From the NCBI RefSeq assembly GCF_000687475.1, contig NC_057319.1, forward strand, positions 5,570,001 to 5,634,000: 64,000 bases of DNA, written 5' to 3'. Positions 45,701 to 57,299 of this stretch are shown here, piece by piece. A program made the position numbers and the translations under genes. The first letter of the stretch is position 1. Each line of letters opens with the position of its first letter. This DNA comes from Ustilaginoidea virens (lineage: Eukaryota; Ascomycota; Sordariomycetes; Hypocreales; Clavicipitaceae). The notes under the pieces are model-generated. The model did no database searches and was not told where the DNA came from. It saw nothing but the letters and a program-made list of their open reading frames with translations.

Positions 45701-46023
45701 GACGATGATGCTGGTGCCGCTCGCAACCCCGTCGTCATTGCCCGTCGTGGAGAAACAATCACAGGGGTTGTTCTGGCACCATGCACATGCAAGTGTGTCC
45801 GTCCTGGATCTCTTTCTCTTTGGTTTTTTTTTGTTTTTTTTTTTATAATTCTTTTTTTTGATTAGACCTCCCGTTGTATGATTGATGCAAAGCGACTTGC
45901 TCGGTCACAGCTCAGCCGGAAACCCTTTTTGCTTGAGTTATCCTTGCAGCCTCGGGATCATGTCCGCGCCCGTAGTATTCCTAAACCCTTAACCGGACAG
46001 ACCATAAACACTTCTCGAAGCCA
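42794..46023. other. Gene-poor region
   Basis: 3.2 kb with several overlapping frames on both strands but none with recognisable motifs or splice structure. It contains TACGGAGTAC at 43795-43804 and 44535-44543, the related palindrome TACGGAATAATCCGTA at 43562-43577, repeated AGCTC at about 44020-44035, and T-rich tracts at 45825-45860. It may hold non-coding transcripts or decayed genes. Confidence 0.4.
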
Positions 46024-47145
46024 TCATGCCCCAGAATCACCGTCCTTTACATTCTCCCTATGCACCTCAAACGTCCTCGTCGCCCGAATGATCCTGGCCG
46101 TGCTCCGTATGCTGTCGGCGTCGCCGTCCTCGAGTCCTCCCCTAGCCGAGCTGACGTTGACGCCGGCCCACGAGCCAGCCGCGGGCTGCAGCTCGGCCAG
46201 CTCGCGGCTCTCCAAGGTCGAGCCCTTGCTTCTGTCGGGCGTCCTCGACCGAGCACCCCGGCGCCACGTCGAGCTTGTCCGCTCGCGTCGTCGCGCGTCG
46301 TCCACGCGGATCATGCCGCTTTCCAGCGACAGGAAGAACTGCTTCAAGTAGGGCACGCAGGCAAACACGATGCTGACGCACTGCACGCACTCCGCCGCCA
46401 CCGCCACCCGCCAGGCGGCCAAGGTGCGAGCGGCGGAGCGGCGTTCTGCGAGCGGGCTTGGAACAAACGCACCTGTTGAATACACCCCGATGATACCGCC
46501 CACGGCCGAGGCAAGCCGCAGACAAAGGCCGAGACAAGGACAGAAGTCAGCGCCCACAGAGATAGGAAAATGCCCGTTGCGTAGACTAGGACCCGATGCG
46601 TCGCGTTGGACGATATCGTCCCGAGGAGAACCAGCACCGAGGCTTTCGAAAAGGCCAGCGTCAGGATATACATGAGCCGCGCTGCGTAGACAGCCTGAGA
46701 TGCGTTCAGCCAAAGTCGCAAGAGTGGTTATTTTATTTTATTTTTTCAGTTTTTGTTCCAAGAACCTTTTGATAGATTTGCAGCTCTCGATCCGAGAGTC
46801 CGCTCTGACGCTTTCCCAGACCGTTGTGACAGGCCGTTATGACGCCGGCCGTCATGCCAATGCTAAACGCCTGCGCGGAGAGGAGGAACATCAGATTCTG
46901 CACTCATCTTTGGCGATTTCGAGTTCCTGCCACCAAGTTACCAGCGAAAGGAGGATGCAAGAATCGTCAAGCGCAAGCTTGCGAACCATGTTCAGCTTCA
47001 TGGCGAGCTTGGCCGCCACGCAGAGCACGACTACAACAGCCGCCAGCCAGCTGATGACGATGGGTATTGAGGAAAAGTCATTTTGCGTCACCAGGGGCTG
47101 CGTGGCGGCGGTCGCTTCTTCCATTTGCTGATGCCTCGAGTCCAT
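46024..47145 (-). CDS. Rhodopsin-like fungal integral membrane protein, apparently lacking two helices
   Basis: Modelled on the minus strand as exons 47145-46942, 46870-46766, 46694-46473 and 46380-46024 (295 aa). It has the fungal rhodopsin-domain/PTH11-like order: helix 1 IPIVISWLAAVVVVLCVAAK, the LALDDSCILLSLAFS segment, helix 3 with VYAARLMYILTLAFSKASVL, helix 4 LVYATGIFLSLWALTSVLVS, a GCIQQ turn, and the C-terminal CVPYLKQFFLSLESGMIRVD that ends the family core. The stretch that should encode about 90 residues (helices 5-6) between GCIQQ and CVSIVF is absent: only 92 bases separate them, treated here as intron 3 (GTGCGT...GTGCAG), whereas reading straight through needs a frame change. 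The first two introns are each 71 nt and phase-exact. Either a shortened receptor-like protein or a pseudogene from an internal deletion. Confidence 0.65.
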
Positions 47146-47859
47146 GCGCTCATGGAAAATGGGACGTGGAAAAGGAAAAAGTTCCGGTTCACTCGTCGTG
47201 GACCGACATTGTTGGCCTGAGCCGTGGGAGTCTTGGGCCCTGGCAGGGCGCTCGCAGAACTTGCCGAATCTTGGGGGAGCCAACGGGACGTGGTACGTAG
47301 AGCGAGCGAGAGCTTTGGTTAATGAGGGTGCGGAGTCCAGACGCAGTTATGACATGATCCGGGAGCCACGACTCTTCTCTTCCGGGCAGGTGTCGGGAGG
47401 GAGGGACTCACCCCACGGCTTACGACGCAAATCCGTCTCATGTGTTTTTTCGGGCCGGCACTTCGTGCTCTGTAGGGACGCAAGTTGGCTGTCTTGCCGG
47501 GCGTAAGTTGGGGGCCAGTCCTGCCGTGTAGCATGACAGCCGCGCGCCCGATGCGACATGGGATGATGGGACAGACCATCTGGCAAGCCCAGCCATCCAA
47601 GGTGGAATCCAAGGTGGACAGGGGGCTCGTGTATTGAGGGGTGTCGATAAGCAGTCTTCGCTGTCTTCGGAGGGCTGACGCTGAATGCGCACCTGGCAGG
47701 GCCAGCAAAGCAGATTCTGCGTCGGCTCTATAGAAACCCAGAAGCGCCTTTTCTTCTGCAAAGAGTACAGCCATCTCCTTTATATCCTTGAGACCAGACG
47801 CAGCTCCTCGTTCTCTCCTCAAACGACAAAGGTCACTGGACAGTGGACAGAAGCCCACC
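47146..47859. other. Divergent intergenic region
   Basis: Shared upstream region of the membrane protein (-) and small secreted protein (+); no further gene seen. TTTATATCC about 80 bases before 47860 is a possible TATA. Confidence 0.45.
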
Positions 47860-48117
47860 ATGCGACTACCATCTATCGCTCTTGCCCTGCTTGGGCTCTC
47901 TAGTCTCGCATATCCCGCTCCCGTGGGCTACAGGGTCGGCACGTCCACTGACTTGCCGCCACCTGTACCGGTTCTCAAATCCAGAACCGGGAGCGCTGCT
48001 GTTGCCGGAAGCATCGCAGGAATGACTAGGGACGACGACGACGCCGAGCCTACTCTGCAGCCGTACAGTAGCCAAGGCGGCAGCCCTTACAGAGTACCGC
48101 CAAAAAAAATACTTTGA
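47860..48117 (+). CDS. Small secreted protein, 85 aa
   Basis: ATG in good context (CCCACCATGC) opens an 85-residue protein with a textbook signal peptide (MRLPSIALALLGLSSLAYPA). The mature part is short, Pro/Gly/Ser-rich with an acidic DDDDAE stretch and no cysteine, ending RVPPKKIL. I recognise no family. It lies between a receptor-like gene and a GNAT/UstYa pair. It could be an effector-like or cell-wall-associated peptide. It lacks the repeated Kex2-separated cores typical of fungal ribosomal cyclic-peptide precursors. Intronless; translation is not proven. Confidence 0.5.
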   Translation: MRLPSIALALLGLSSLAYPAPVGYRVGTSTDLPPPVPVLKSRTGSAAVAGSIAGMTRDDDDAEPTLQPYSSQGGSPYRVPPKKIL

Positions 48118-48699
48118 CGCCGACGGTGCGGAATGTTTCGTGCCCAGAGCGACCAGGCCTCATCAGCCCACGGGGCTTTGGCACAGAGGGGTCAGGGCAG
48201 CCATCTTGGATTTTCGGAAGGGCGGAAGCAGCGTGGATAAGGCTGAGCTTTTTCTGCTTCCCGAAAAGCGTGGCGTGTGGGAACGCTTGGGCTGCAACTG
48301 TTGACCATGTTTTGATGCTGGCGGTCCTGGAGGTTGAGCGGAGGATTTCAACAAATTGCATCCCATGTACCAAATGCAGGATAAATGCAAAAATTGAAAA
48401 CATGCAGGAGCTTTGGGTGTCGGCCTTGGCAAGAGTATTGGTAAGTGTTCGGATGTACGTATTACTGATGCAATTGTCCCGCTTTCAAAGGCATTGCGGA
48501 ATCTTTGCCGTCGGCTGGTAATCCAATGGAAACCTCCTTGAAACCGGCAGGTTTCCGCCTCAGCCTCACTGGGGGACCCGACTTGTACATACATCTGCAA
48601 GTGTTTAGCCAAATGTTTAGCCAACAGCTCGAAGCAGAATTTGTGCCGTCTTACCCTGTTTTCAACATCCACATCCCGCATGACATCGTTCCCACTACG
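48118..48699. other. Convergent 3' intergenic region
   Basis: Nothing supportable; contains 3' ends of the secreted protein and the acetyltransferase. Confidence 0.45.
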
Positions 48700-49493
48700 T
48701 CACGTCTTGTCCCAAGGCAATGCATCCCTTTCCGGCTCATACTTGCCTCCCACTGGCCGGTAACAGGGCCACCACCCGCTCGGCAAGAGCTGTTTTCCCA
48801 ATTCCACCCTGCGCGGCGTCACAGGCAAGCCAGCCATGGTAAGCTCCCTCTGCTCGTCCGCGACAAATCCCCAGCGGCGACGGTAAAATTGCAAACCCAT
48901 GTCGGAAGCATCAACGTATGTCCCCAGGCCCTGGGCATCAGCCTGCCGGATGCCCCAATCAATCAGCAACGTGGCTACGCCGCGTCTTCGGAACTCGGGA
49001 TGCGTAAAGCAATTATCTAGAACTGGCAGCAAGTAAGTGGAACTTGTCCTTCTTTTTGACCAAAGGCTGAAAAAACGGGTTTCATACACATGTGCGGCCG
49101 ACGCATGTAGGTCCTGCGCGCCTCTAGGAACTGACGCATGAGGGCGTTGGCCACTTTCCGGTCTTCACCCTTGGGCCACCAGTAGCAGTCTATGTCGGGG
49201 TAGGTCGTGTAGGGGTCATGGTCGTACATGTGCCAGCAGGCGGCGCCGGCGATGCGGCCAGTAGCGTCGTCCGTCACCTTGAGCCACGTACTGGTTGGGT
49301 CAGACTGGTGCCATTCTGTTATCCGACGAGTGGCATCCTTGATGGCTGCCTCGTACGCGTCGGGTGAGGAGTCTGCCACAGGAAAGAATAGTTGAAGGAG
49401 GGGGATCCATGGATCGCGGTAGGCGAGGAACTGGACTCGGGTGATTTCCTCAAAGTCGGTTGTTGACGTGACTCGCGATAATCGAAGCGGCAT
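48700..49493 (-). CDS. GNAT-family N-acetyltransferase, two exons (242 aa)
   Basis: Exon 1 49493-49088 and exon 2 49022-48700 on the minus strand, joined by a 65-nt intron (GTATGA...CCAG) in phase 1. Exon 1 encodes the N-terminal half (LRLSRVTSTTDFEEITRVQF ... WLKVTDDATGRIAGAACWHM) and exon 2 begins in the middle of HMFLDNCFTHPEFRRRGVATLLIDWG, which contains the acetyl-CoA pyrophosphate loop (RRRGVA, Q/RxxGxG/A type), then ADAQGLGTYVDASDMGLQFYRRRWGF. This is the single-domain fungal GNAT type related to puromycin-acetyltransferase-like proteins. Acceptor substrate unknown. The ATG at 49493 begins right before the first beta strand, so longer upstream frames are unlikely to be translated. Confidence 0.85.
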
Positions 49494-49988
49494 GTCGGGA
49501 TGTTGTTGGCCCCCCCCCTTTTTTTTCGAGGTTCTTTTCTCGGCGAGATGGTCTCGGGCAGGAAAACTGAGGGAAAAGCTTTCCACTGTTTGCGTATGAA
49601 GAAAGCGAGGATCGGGAACTGTGCCATCCGTCAGAAAAAGCACGAAGCGTCCGTGTCCCTTTTCTCGTTTGGGAGGGGCCCCAACAGACCGGCATGCAGT
49701 TGGCATGCAGCTGGCATGCACCGGCTCAGCTGTCGCTTCGCATTGCCAGCGTGCTGCACGGAGTTGCTCGTTTTGATTCGAGCCAGATAAGCCCACATGG
49801 GAGGTGTCTGCAACCACATTTTGCACCCCTGGTCATTTTGACAACATGACGTCTCATGACAGGTGGAGGTAAGGCAGCGCTCGTCAGGTGACGGTCATCA
49901 AGGCCTTGTCGTCCTAGTGTTCCTTTGCGTGCGGAAACAGTCACGCTTGAAGACTTGGCCGAGATGCGGAACATGCGAGACGAGAATC
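49494..49988. other. Divergent promoter region GNAT/UstYa-like
   Basis: About 500 bases between start codons of the two divergent genes, small enough for shared regulation. It has a triplicated GGCATGCAG/GGCATGCAC word at 49690-49720. Confidence 0.5.
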
Positions 49989-50954
49989 ATGTCGGGAAAA
50001 GATTCGCGCGTTTCCTCACGGCCGCTGCTCGAGCACAACGCCGAGAGCAACCAAGGCCGCATCGCCTCGGGTCGAGAGCGACGATGGGGTTTAGTCCATC
50101 TGGCACTCTGTCTGTCCTTGGTTCTGAATGCCGTAGGCTTGCTCAGACTGGCCAAAAAGCCAAAGCCGGTGCGCTCGGAGTATGGTAGGCGCTCGACCGT
50201 TGCATCATTTCCCCGTCGAAGCTGACGTGCTCGGCAGCTCAGCTCGAAACCCTGCTTTCACGACCCGTGAGCGGGTACACAGACTACGCGAGCACGAACC
50301 TCACCCTGGCGGGCAAATTATGGGACGAGCTGGATTTTGACGTGGGCGTTGTCGCGCTCCCAAACTTGTGGGCCGCGGAAAAGGGCATTCCCATCGCTCA
50401 GCCGTTTCCGTGGGACCAAAACAAGGGCATCTACGTGCTCAACAGCCACCACAATATACACTGCTTGGTACGTTTTCGATTCCCTCGGCGCAAGGAGGCG
50501 GGGACCTGAAAGAAAAATAACACCGGTGGCGCAGAAAAACATCCACCGCTCCATCCGAGAGTACGAGTTTGGCGTTCATCAGACCCTGCCACTGGGCCAC
50601 ATCACGCACTGTCTCGACTCGCTGCGGGAAGACGTCGTATGCCAGGCCGACGATACTCCTCGGACCTCATCACAGCACCACCAACACCAGACCGGGCTGG
50701 GGCAGAAGCGCAACTGTCGCGACTGGGGAGAACTGCAGGACTGGGCGAGGCAGCGCACGGCGTGCTACAGATACATCAGTCCCTTGGCAGATTCCATCGA
50801 CCAATTCAAGAGATTTATGCATTGTCCGAGGGATAGTCCGTACTGGCCCAAGGTGCGCGAGCACTTTGGAAAGCCGGATGATTGGTTTGCGGACGAGTAC
50901 GATGAGGAGGAGGCTAACGCAGCTTTGCCAGAGTTGAGGGGGGGAAGAGGATGA
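49989..50954 (+). CDS. UstYa-like (DUF3328) oxidase-family protein, three exons (281 aa)
   Basis: Exons 49989-50184, 50238-50467 and 50535-50954. A cytosolic tail and one membrane helix (LVHLALCLSLVLNAVGLL) precede a luminal domain. Both family His/Cys motifs are present: HHNIHC at the end of exon 2 and HITHCLDSLREDVVCQADD in exon 3, followed by the usual CRDW and a C-terminal W-rich region. UstYa-type proteins act in fungal natural-product assembly, notably oxidative cyclisation of ribosomally made peptides (ustiloxin-like) and steps of cyclochlorotine synthesis. Introns have GTAGGC/GTACGT donors and CAG acceptors and are phase-consistent. No synthase, P450 or peptidase is adjacent, so the substrate is unknown; the neighbouring 85-aa secreted protein is the only local peptide candidate. 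Confidence 0.87.
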
Positions 50955-52743
50955 AAACGCCCGATTGTTTGCGACTTTTTGTTTCTCCTGTTGGACTGCA
51001 TCTGTACATGGAGAGATTGAGATTGATACTTGATTGTTTGGCAATTGGTTTTGGGGCCTTGATTTGTTTTACTAACCCTAAACTGTAGCTCCCAGGGCAC
51101 AGATTCGAATAGCGGAGGTCAGCAGTCTTGGGAAGGGGGACTATGCCATGGATATTGTACGGATAAAGCCGTGTGGCCCGAGCCCAGATGCCAAGGAAAT
51201 AAAGACAGAATCCGGGAGGCGCTATTCTTCTCACCAAAATAGGCGGGATATGTCGCAGCTTTTCCTGGTGCCAACTTTGAGGACAAAACCTATGCTCGGG
51301 TACTGTATAATTTTAACCAGGAACACTCAGAAGGGCGATTTCGAAGCGAGATGGACTGTGTTTAGTTGGCTGGCTCGGACTCTTTATCGGGTCTCATTTC
51401 TAGTACCCCCATTTATTCACTGAGTGGCCAATACGACTAGGCAGAGAATAGATGTCTTGGATGTAGAGATGAGGTGCAGTTATTATCAATACCCTCTTTA
51501 CCTATATTGTCGCAGTATCAAAGTTTGAGATATCCGAACCAAATACTTTTACCATGGCTAAAGGATCAAAGAGAACGTAATACGGCATGGAGTACATAAT
51601 TCGGGTTGCGAAACTTCAGTGATGGAGCGCATAGGCTATGCATTTGCCATTATGCCTTCCTGTATGAGGGCTTTTCACACCTTCGACCATAGCAGTAAAC
51701 AGCGTGGGCAGTAACAGACGTCTCTTGGTGGCAAGTCTTACGACTTGCTATTCGACTCTCTTTCTTGGACAGAAATTACCGCATAATCGCGTCGTCACAA
51801 AAAGCTAAGACAATACTGCTGTCGCTCAGATGCTTCTGAGCTAGCTTGACTCGATGAAGAGTGTCATCAGACAGAGACTCTTGCCTATCATCTAGTCCCC
51901 GAGGCTGGATCAAGGATGAAACCCCGACTCTCATAGACTTGGTGGGAGCTGATTGGAAGCGCGACTGAGCCGTCGCTCCATCACTCTCTCCCCCCGATGC
52001 AGAGGGTCCTGCTTTGTTATTCTATTTTTCTCACCCGGGCTCATGACTGGATAAGTGGCCATTATGCTACGCCCGCTGTGGGGAGGTCGGGTAAAGTTCC
52101 AGACGGCTGGCTTCCGTGTCAGTAACCTTTTCTTTTTGCTGTGATCAAATCATGGTTCATAATCAAGGCGAGCATCGAACGTGGCGAGCCAACCGACGTT
52201 GTTTTCGGGACGTGACGGCACACTAGGTGCGGCTCTGCTAGGCTTCTTGCAGCTTTAATGGTCCTTTTTTCACAGCATTGTTGGCAAGTGGCAAAGGAGC
52301 CCCGCAGCGCTCTAGAGCGGATTTGGCAGGTGCCCCCTGGAGTGAAGCCCCCTGGAGAGAAAAAGCCCGGGCCGGCCGCCTGTTGCATTTATTTCCCGAC
52401 TGGCGCCCAGCTGCGGCCGGCTGCCCCGCAAGTGCCTGGCACTAACCCCGCTGAGCCCTCTCGACGTGTAACGTGGTGTGGTGCCTGTCCCGTCCCGTCC
52501 CCCGCAGAAGGTTGGATGAAGTTTGAACCAGACAGCATTCTGACAGCAGTCTGTCGCAATCACAAGGCTGTTTCCCGCACCAATCCTTGACCTCCCTAAA
52601 ATGGTTTCCTGGTCCCTTTCTACTCTTGCAAAGCTCTCTTCATCGTCGCTTACATTGTCCTCTTGTCCATTCTCCCTGCTTCCGAGACCACCAGACTTGC
52701 TGGTCCGTTGCCAACATTATCGCCTCAGAGTCGCTCGCTCACA
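50955..52743. other. Intergenic, no gene seen
   Basis: 1.8 kb of mixed composition; 51420-52130 is moderately AT-rich and may be an old decayed element. No frame is convincing. The last 150 bases are CT-rich leader for the downstream gene. Confidence 0.45.
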
Positions 52744-54180
52744 ATGACTGTCAACGGGAGTCAAGGAGCGTACGACCGCCGCCTGAATGTCGTCCATCAG
52801 CTCCTTCAAGGGCTTGGTCTTCAGGTAAGAAATCCAAAAGCCAACATTAAGTCGTTTGGTCGTCGCCGTTTCTCACGCTGGCAACATGTAGGTATCCAAA
52901 GTATCAACTGTCGCATACAGCCCAGAGTATGAGTTTCGTTACAACAACTATCTCTTCAAGGTGGACCTATCTGTTACGGCCACATCCACTTCATTTCCAG
53001 GCTCGCAGCCCGGGACTGTCCCAGCGCCTTCGGATGGGATTACATCTTTAATCGTCAAGCTTAGCAACGGTAATTCAGAGGCAAACATCACCAATCGGGT
53101 GGAGAACGACGTCGCTGCCCAGTACCTGGTGCGTCAATCCATGGAACGAGCCGGGTTAAATCCGCTGGCCGCAGCTGTTTATGCGTGGGCTCCAGCAAAT
53201 ACACGGGCAGGTGCAGAAGCCGATGCTTTCATGGACGAGAAAGACTTTGGTTGGACCATGATGGAGGTTAAACCTGGAGTAGATTTTGATACGCAGTTCT
53301 CCGACTTGGACCCTGCCGATAAAGAAAAATGCCTGCAGCAAGTGGCCATGATTTTGAAGGCGGTACAGGACGCAAAACTGCCAGAAACCGTCACCATGTT
53401 TGGCGGACTGACCTTCAATTCGACGGGCGAGATCATTAGCGGAGAACCGCCTCTATTGAAGCTGAGTCCTGTGGAGACGTACGTGGAGTGGAAGTTCGGC
53501 AGGCTGCGCAAGTTGATGCAGGAAGCCGCCGAAAGCCCAGTTATTCAAGGATGGAAGCCTAATGGCGTCGGGGCCAGACTTGAGAAATTCCTCGCGGCTG
53601 GCGGGCCCGAGCTGGTGCTTGCCAATGTTGACCAGCGCCAAAAAAGCTTGGTCCACGGTGACTTTAGTAAGTGAGCGGCTTGCTTTTGGCCTGGCGCCTC
53701 AACTATTTCGATGGCTAATTTGAAATGCATGTAGCAACCAACAACATGTTGTTTGATAAAGACACCAAAGAAATCTCTGCACTGGTCGACTTTGACTGGT
53801 GTACTGTTTCCAACCCCTTGGATGAGTTTCTGTATCCGAATGGCCTCGGCTGTAACATCACCTTCGGGCAAACTGAAATCGATTTGGCGCTACTCTCGGG
53901 AGACTTCGACCAACCGCCCGACACAGAAGAGGTAAAGAGTGCGCACTGGGAAACGGCCAGGGCTTGGAATGCCGCTTTGGACAAAGTTGGTGCGACCTCT
54001 CCATCCAGGATCAAGGGGGCCAGGCAGATTTACGACATGCTGCGGTTGAAAGACCTCTTGTGTCCTCAGAAACTGAGCAACGCATCTGCATTGGCGAGGC
54101 TAGATGACGAGAAAAAAGCAGAGTTGAGGGCCAAGACCGAGGCGGACATCGTAGAGTGGCTCGACAAGCACGGGTTTTGA
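52744..54180 (+). CDS. APH/choline-kinase-fold phosphotransferase, three exons (433 aa)
   Basis: Exons 52744-52824, 52892-53666 and 53735-54180, introns 67 and 68 nt. The N-lobe includes VSKVSTVAYSPEYEFRYNNY and a long region ending in an aminoglycoside-phosphotransferase catalytic loop LVHGDF-TTNN (H282, D284, N at the third or fourth position after), split by the second intron, and the metal-binding ALVDFDW (Asp-Phe-Asp). The C-terminal helical region ends in DIVEWLDKHGF. The APH superfamily phosphorylates small molecules or proteins; fungal members like this are many and mostly uncharacterised. It has no nearby resistance or biosynthetic partners. The start codon is the first ATG after a CT-rich leader and gives a phase-0 first exon. 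Confidence 0.85.
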
Positions 54181-55147
54181 GTATCGAGAGCTGTGATGCC
54201 TCGAGGAGCGTGCAAGGCCTGTTGCAAGATCATGGGAGAGGCACACAGAGGTTGTTTATTCGAAAGTGCAGATGCAGGCCCCAGGCTCTAGCTTAATGGA
54301 ATCAGCCAAAGCCCAACTGCCGTCGACCGACTTGGTTACGGTGCTCGATTTTGTAGGTTCACGATGGTCTGCTGACGTTTGCAGAATAGCAGCCAGGTCG
54401 CCATGTTTCGGCCGTGGATGGAAATCTATCACTAGTCAAGATAACATACATGTAGCCTACAAATACCACGGCAGACAATCAATATATTGCGGTCGAAAGC
54501 AAAAAGTCGAAGCCAAACAGCCAGGGCGCCATTGCTTCTGCGGTGGGCGAGTAGCTCGTGCTCGCCTCGATGGCTCAGGGGTCTTTGGTAGGATTTTTTC
54601 TTTTTTTCATTTTCTCTGTCGGTGGTTATTGCTACCTGAAAAAAAATTTCTGCAGCCCGCTTGAAGTTCCAGCTCTCGGAACGGGCAAGACAATTCGGCA
54701 CACCCGCCCCGTTTCCAGCCTCTCGAGCCCTTTGACAGCATGGACGACTCCCATCACATCTCATCCCGCTTACCCCCCCCCTCCCCTGATGCAGCTGCTT
54801 TAGCCTGGCGAATCAATAACGTGCCGCGGACATGTCGTCCTACAAGTAAGCGGACCAGCATCTCCGGAATCTCAGCCCATCCACGAGTGCCTCGTGGCTC
54901 GCAATGCATGTCGGACACGAGCCCTGCCGCCTCTGCGGAGGGCAGGTCCCCTTGCGTGCAGCGCACGCGGTTCCTCCGCACCCCATGTCGTCCATTTCTG
55001 CCAGAATCCTGCAGAATCTTGCTGTCAAGTCAAATAGATACTCTGTATCGCGCTAGTCATCTTTTCCTCTCACCAACTTGCTTGCTTGCTTGCTTGCTTG
55101 CTGCTCTGGACCCTTCTCCAACCCGCAAACAACCAGGCGGCATCGAG
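54181..55147. other. Intergenic, permease promoter
   Basis: No gene supported. A CTTG tetranucleotide array (about seven units) lies at 55077-55103, within about 50 bases of the permease start. Confidence 0.5.
55077..55103. repeat. CTTG microsatellite in permease leader
   Basis: About six to seven uninterrupted TTGC/CTTG units upstream of the permease ATG. Confidence 0.85.
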
Positions 55148-57299
55148 ATGGACTTTGAAATGCGCGCCGCCCATCTTCCCAAGGAAAGCCAAGGCCAGGC
55201 CCATGTGACGGAAATCGGGTCCGGGCACCGCGGTCGCGATCGCGATGCTGCCATGCTGGCCGTCATGGGGAAAAAGCAGGTCCTCAAGGTACGAGCGAGA
55301 GAGAGCGCCAGTCACGGCAAACCATGCTGACGGCTCTTTGCTTCTTCCCCAGCGCAATTTCGGATTCCTCTCCATGCTGAGCTTCAGCTGCACCATCCTG
55401 GGGACCTGGGAAGGCGTCCTAATGTGAGTCGCATGCCATCCGCAAAGACTGGTCATTACACGCAGCAACGCAGCCCGTGGCTAACCGACCCAAACAGCAT
55501 CTTTGCATCCGGATTTCTAAAGTGAAAAACTTCCCTCTAACCCCCCCAACCACCCTCACCCCCAAACTCCCTTCTCACTACCATGGTGAAGAAGAACAGA
55601 GAAAAGAAAGACAAAATCATAGCGAAACGAGTAGTAATACCATGAGCTTCAGCGGCGGCCCCGGCGGTCTACTCTACCAGTACATATTTGTCTGGATCGG
55701 CACCCTCTGCACGTTCGTCTCGATCGGCGAGCTGGCATCCATGCAAGTTGCCCGTTCCTTCCACTCACTCCACTCACCCGCAATGAGCGCTCACTTCTCG
55801 CAGGGCTCCCACCGCAGGCGGCCAGTACCACTGGGTGTCGATGCTGGCGCCCAAGCCGTGCCGAAACTTCCTCAGCTACATCACGGGGTGGCTGACGATC
55901 CTGTCCTGGATCGCCACCATTGGAGCCGGCGCGTTCCTGGCCGGATCCATGATCCAAGGCCTGTGTCTTGTCAACTGGAGCGGCTTTGCCTTGGTCATCA
56001 AGCCCTTCCACGGCACTCTGATCGCGTGGGCCGTCATCATGGTTGCCGTCTTGTTCAACACGGTCGTCGCGGGCCTGCTTCCCAGGGTTGAAGGCGCCTT
56101 CCTAATCCTGCATGTGCTGGGCTTTTTCGGCATCCTGATACCCCTGCTATACTACTCGCCCAAGGGATCCGGCTCCGACGTCTTTTCCACATTTATGAAC
56201 GAGGGTGGCTGGCCGACGTACGGGATATCCTTCATGGTGGGAACCGGAGGGCTGGCCTTTGCCTTTGCCGGCGCCGACGCCGCCGTTCATGTGAGTTGAT
56301 TGCCTCTGCCACCTTTTCCGCGTCGCTTGTTTTGTTCCACAATCTGTTACGCTAAAGCGCCGTTTTATTGCCCAGATGTGCGAGGAAATCACCAACGCGG
56401 CAATCAACGTCCCCCGCGCCATTGCCAGCAGCGTCGTCGTCAACGGCTCCCTCGGTCTTGGCATGCTCGTCGCGGTTCTCTTCTGCATGGGCGACGCCCA
56501 AGCCGCGCTCGAGGCTGCCGACACCATCATCTTCCCCTTCATCTACATATTCATCCAGGGTACCGGATCCGTGGTCGGCAGCTCCGTCATGACCTCGATA
56601 CTCATCGCCCTGGCCGTCAGCGGCACCGTGGGCTTCATCGCCACGGCCTCTCGTATGATTTGGTCGTTTGCGCGCGATCGCGGGCTGCCCTTTTCGCGCA
56701 TGCTGAGCCAGGTATGCCCCGTTTCACCTGGATAATTGCGGCCGCGCCGCTTGGGCACCCCTTGGCCGACGCGAGATAATAACAAGCAGTACCGATGCAA
56801 GGTCCATCGCCGCTCATCGGTGCCCGTGTGGGCCATCGCCGTCGCAAGCATTGTCCCCTGCCTGCTGATCCTCATCAACATCGGCTCCAACACCGTCTTC
56901 AACGGCGTCACGTCGCTTACCCTCGTCAGCTTGTACAGCACCTACTTCATCTCGCTGGCGCTGCTGCTCCATCGCCGGCTCGGCTCGACCATCAAGCTGC
57001 CTTGTCCTGGGGCGCTGCCCGAGCCGGCGTGCCTGGAAAAGCAGACGGGCGAGTACGAGCTGACCTGGGGCCCGTGGCATGTCCCGGGCTGGGTGGGCAC
57101 GGCCAACAACGCCGTCAGCCTGGCGTACATGCTTGTTGTTTGGGTCTTTGGCTTCTTTCCCGCGGTACGTGTCGTGGACGCGCCGCACATGAACTACAGC
57201 AGCGTGGTGTTTGGGGCTGTGGTCATGTACAGTACCTTGTATTACTACGTCTGGGGAAGGAGGCAGTACAAGGGCCCCGTCATTGAGATTAGCCCCTGA
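55148..57299 (+). CDS. APC-superfamily amino-acid/choline-type permease, seven exons (550 aa)
   Basis: Exons 55148-55288, 55353-55423, 55498-55521, 55647-55742, 55804-56290, 56376-56711 and 56802-57299, all in phase. Hydrophilic N terminus, then RNFGFLSMLSFSCTILGTWE, GGPGGLL-YQYIFVWIGT, SIGELASMAPTAGGQYHWVSML (the APC consensus region), and later FAFAGADAAVHMCEEITNAA and IATASRMIWSFARDRGLPFS, giving about 12 membrane helices. This is the fungal amino-acid permease subfamily that includes GABA and choline carriers; the actual substrate cannot be read from sequence. Intron 4 (55743-55803) starts GCAAGT instead of GT, a GC-AG intron, because the reading needs AT|GGCTCCC to give MAPTAGG. Exon 3 is only 24 nt. 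Probably plasma-membrane proton symport. Confidence 0.9.

Noticed and set aside
47860..48117. Secreted peptide as a classical ustiloxin-type precursor
   Set aside because: No repeated core sequences or regular KR cleavage sites; kept only as an unclassified secreted protein.
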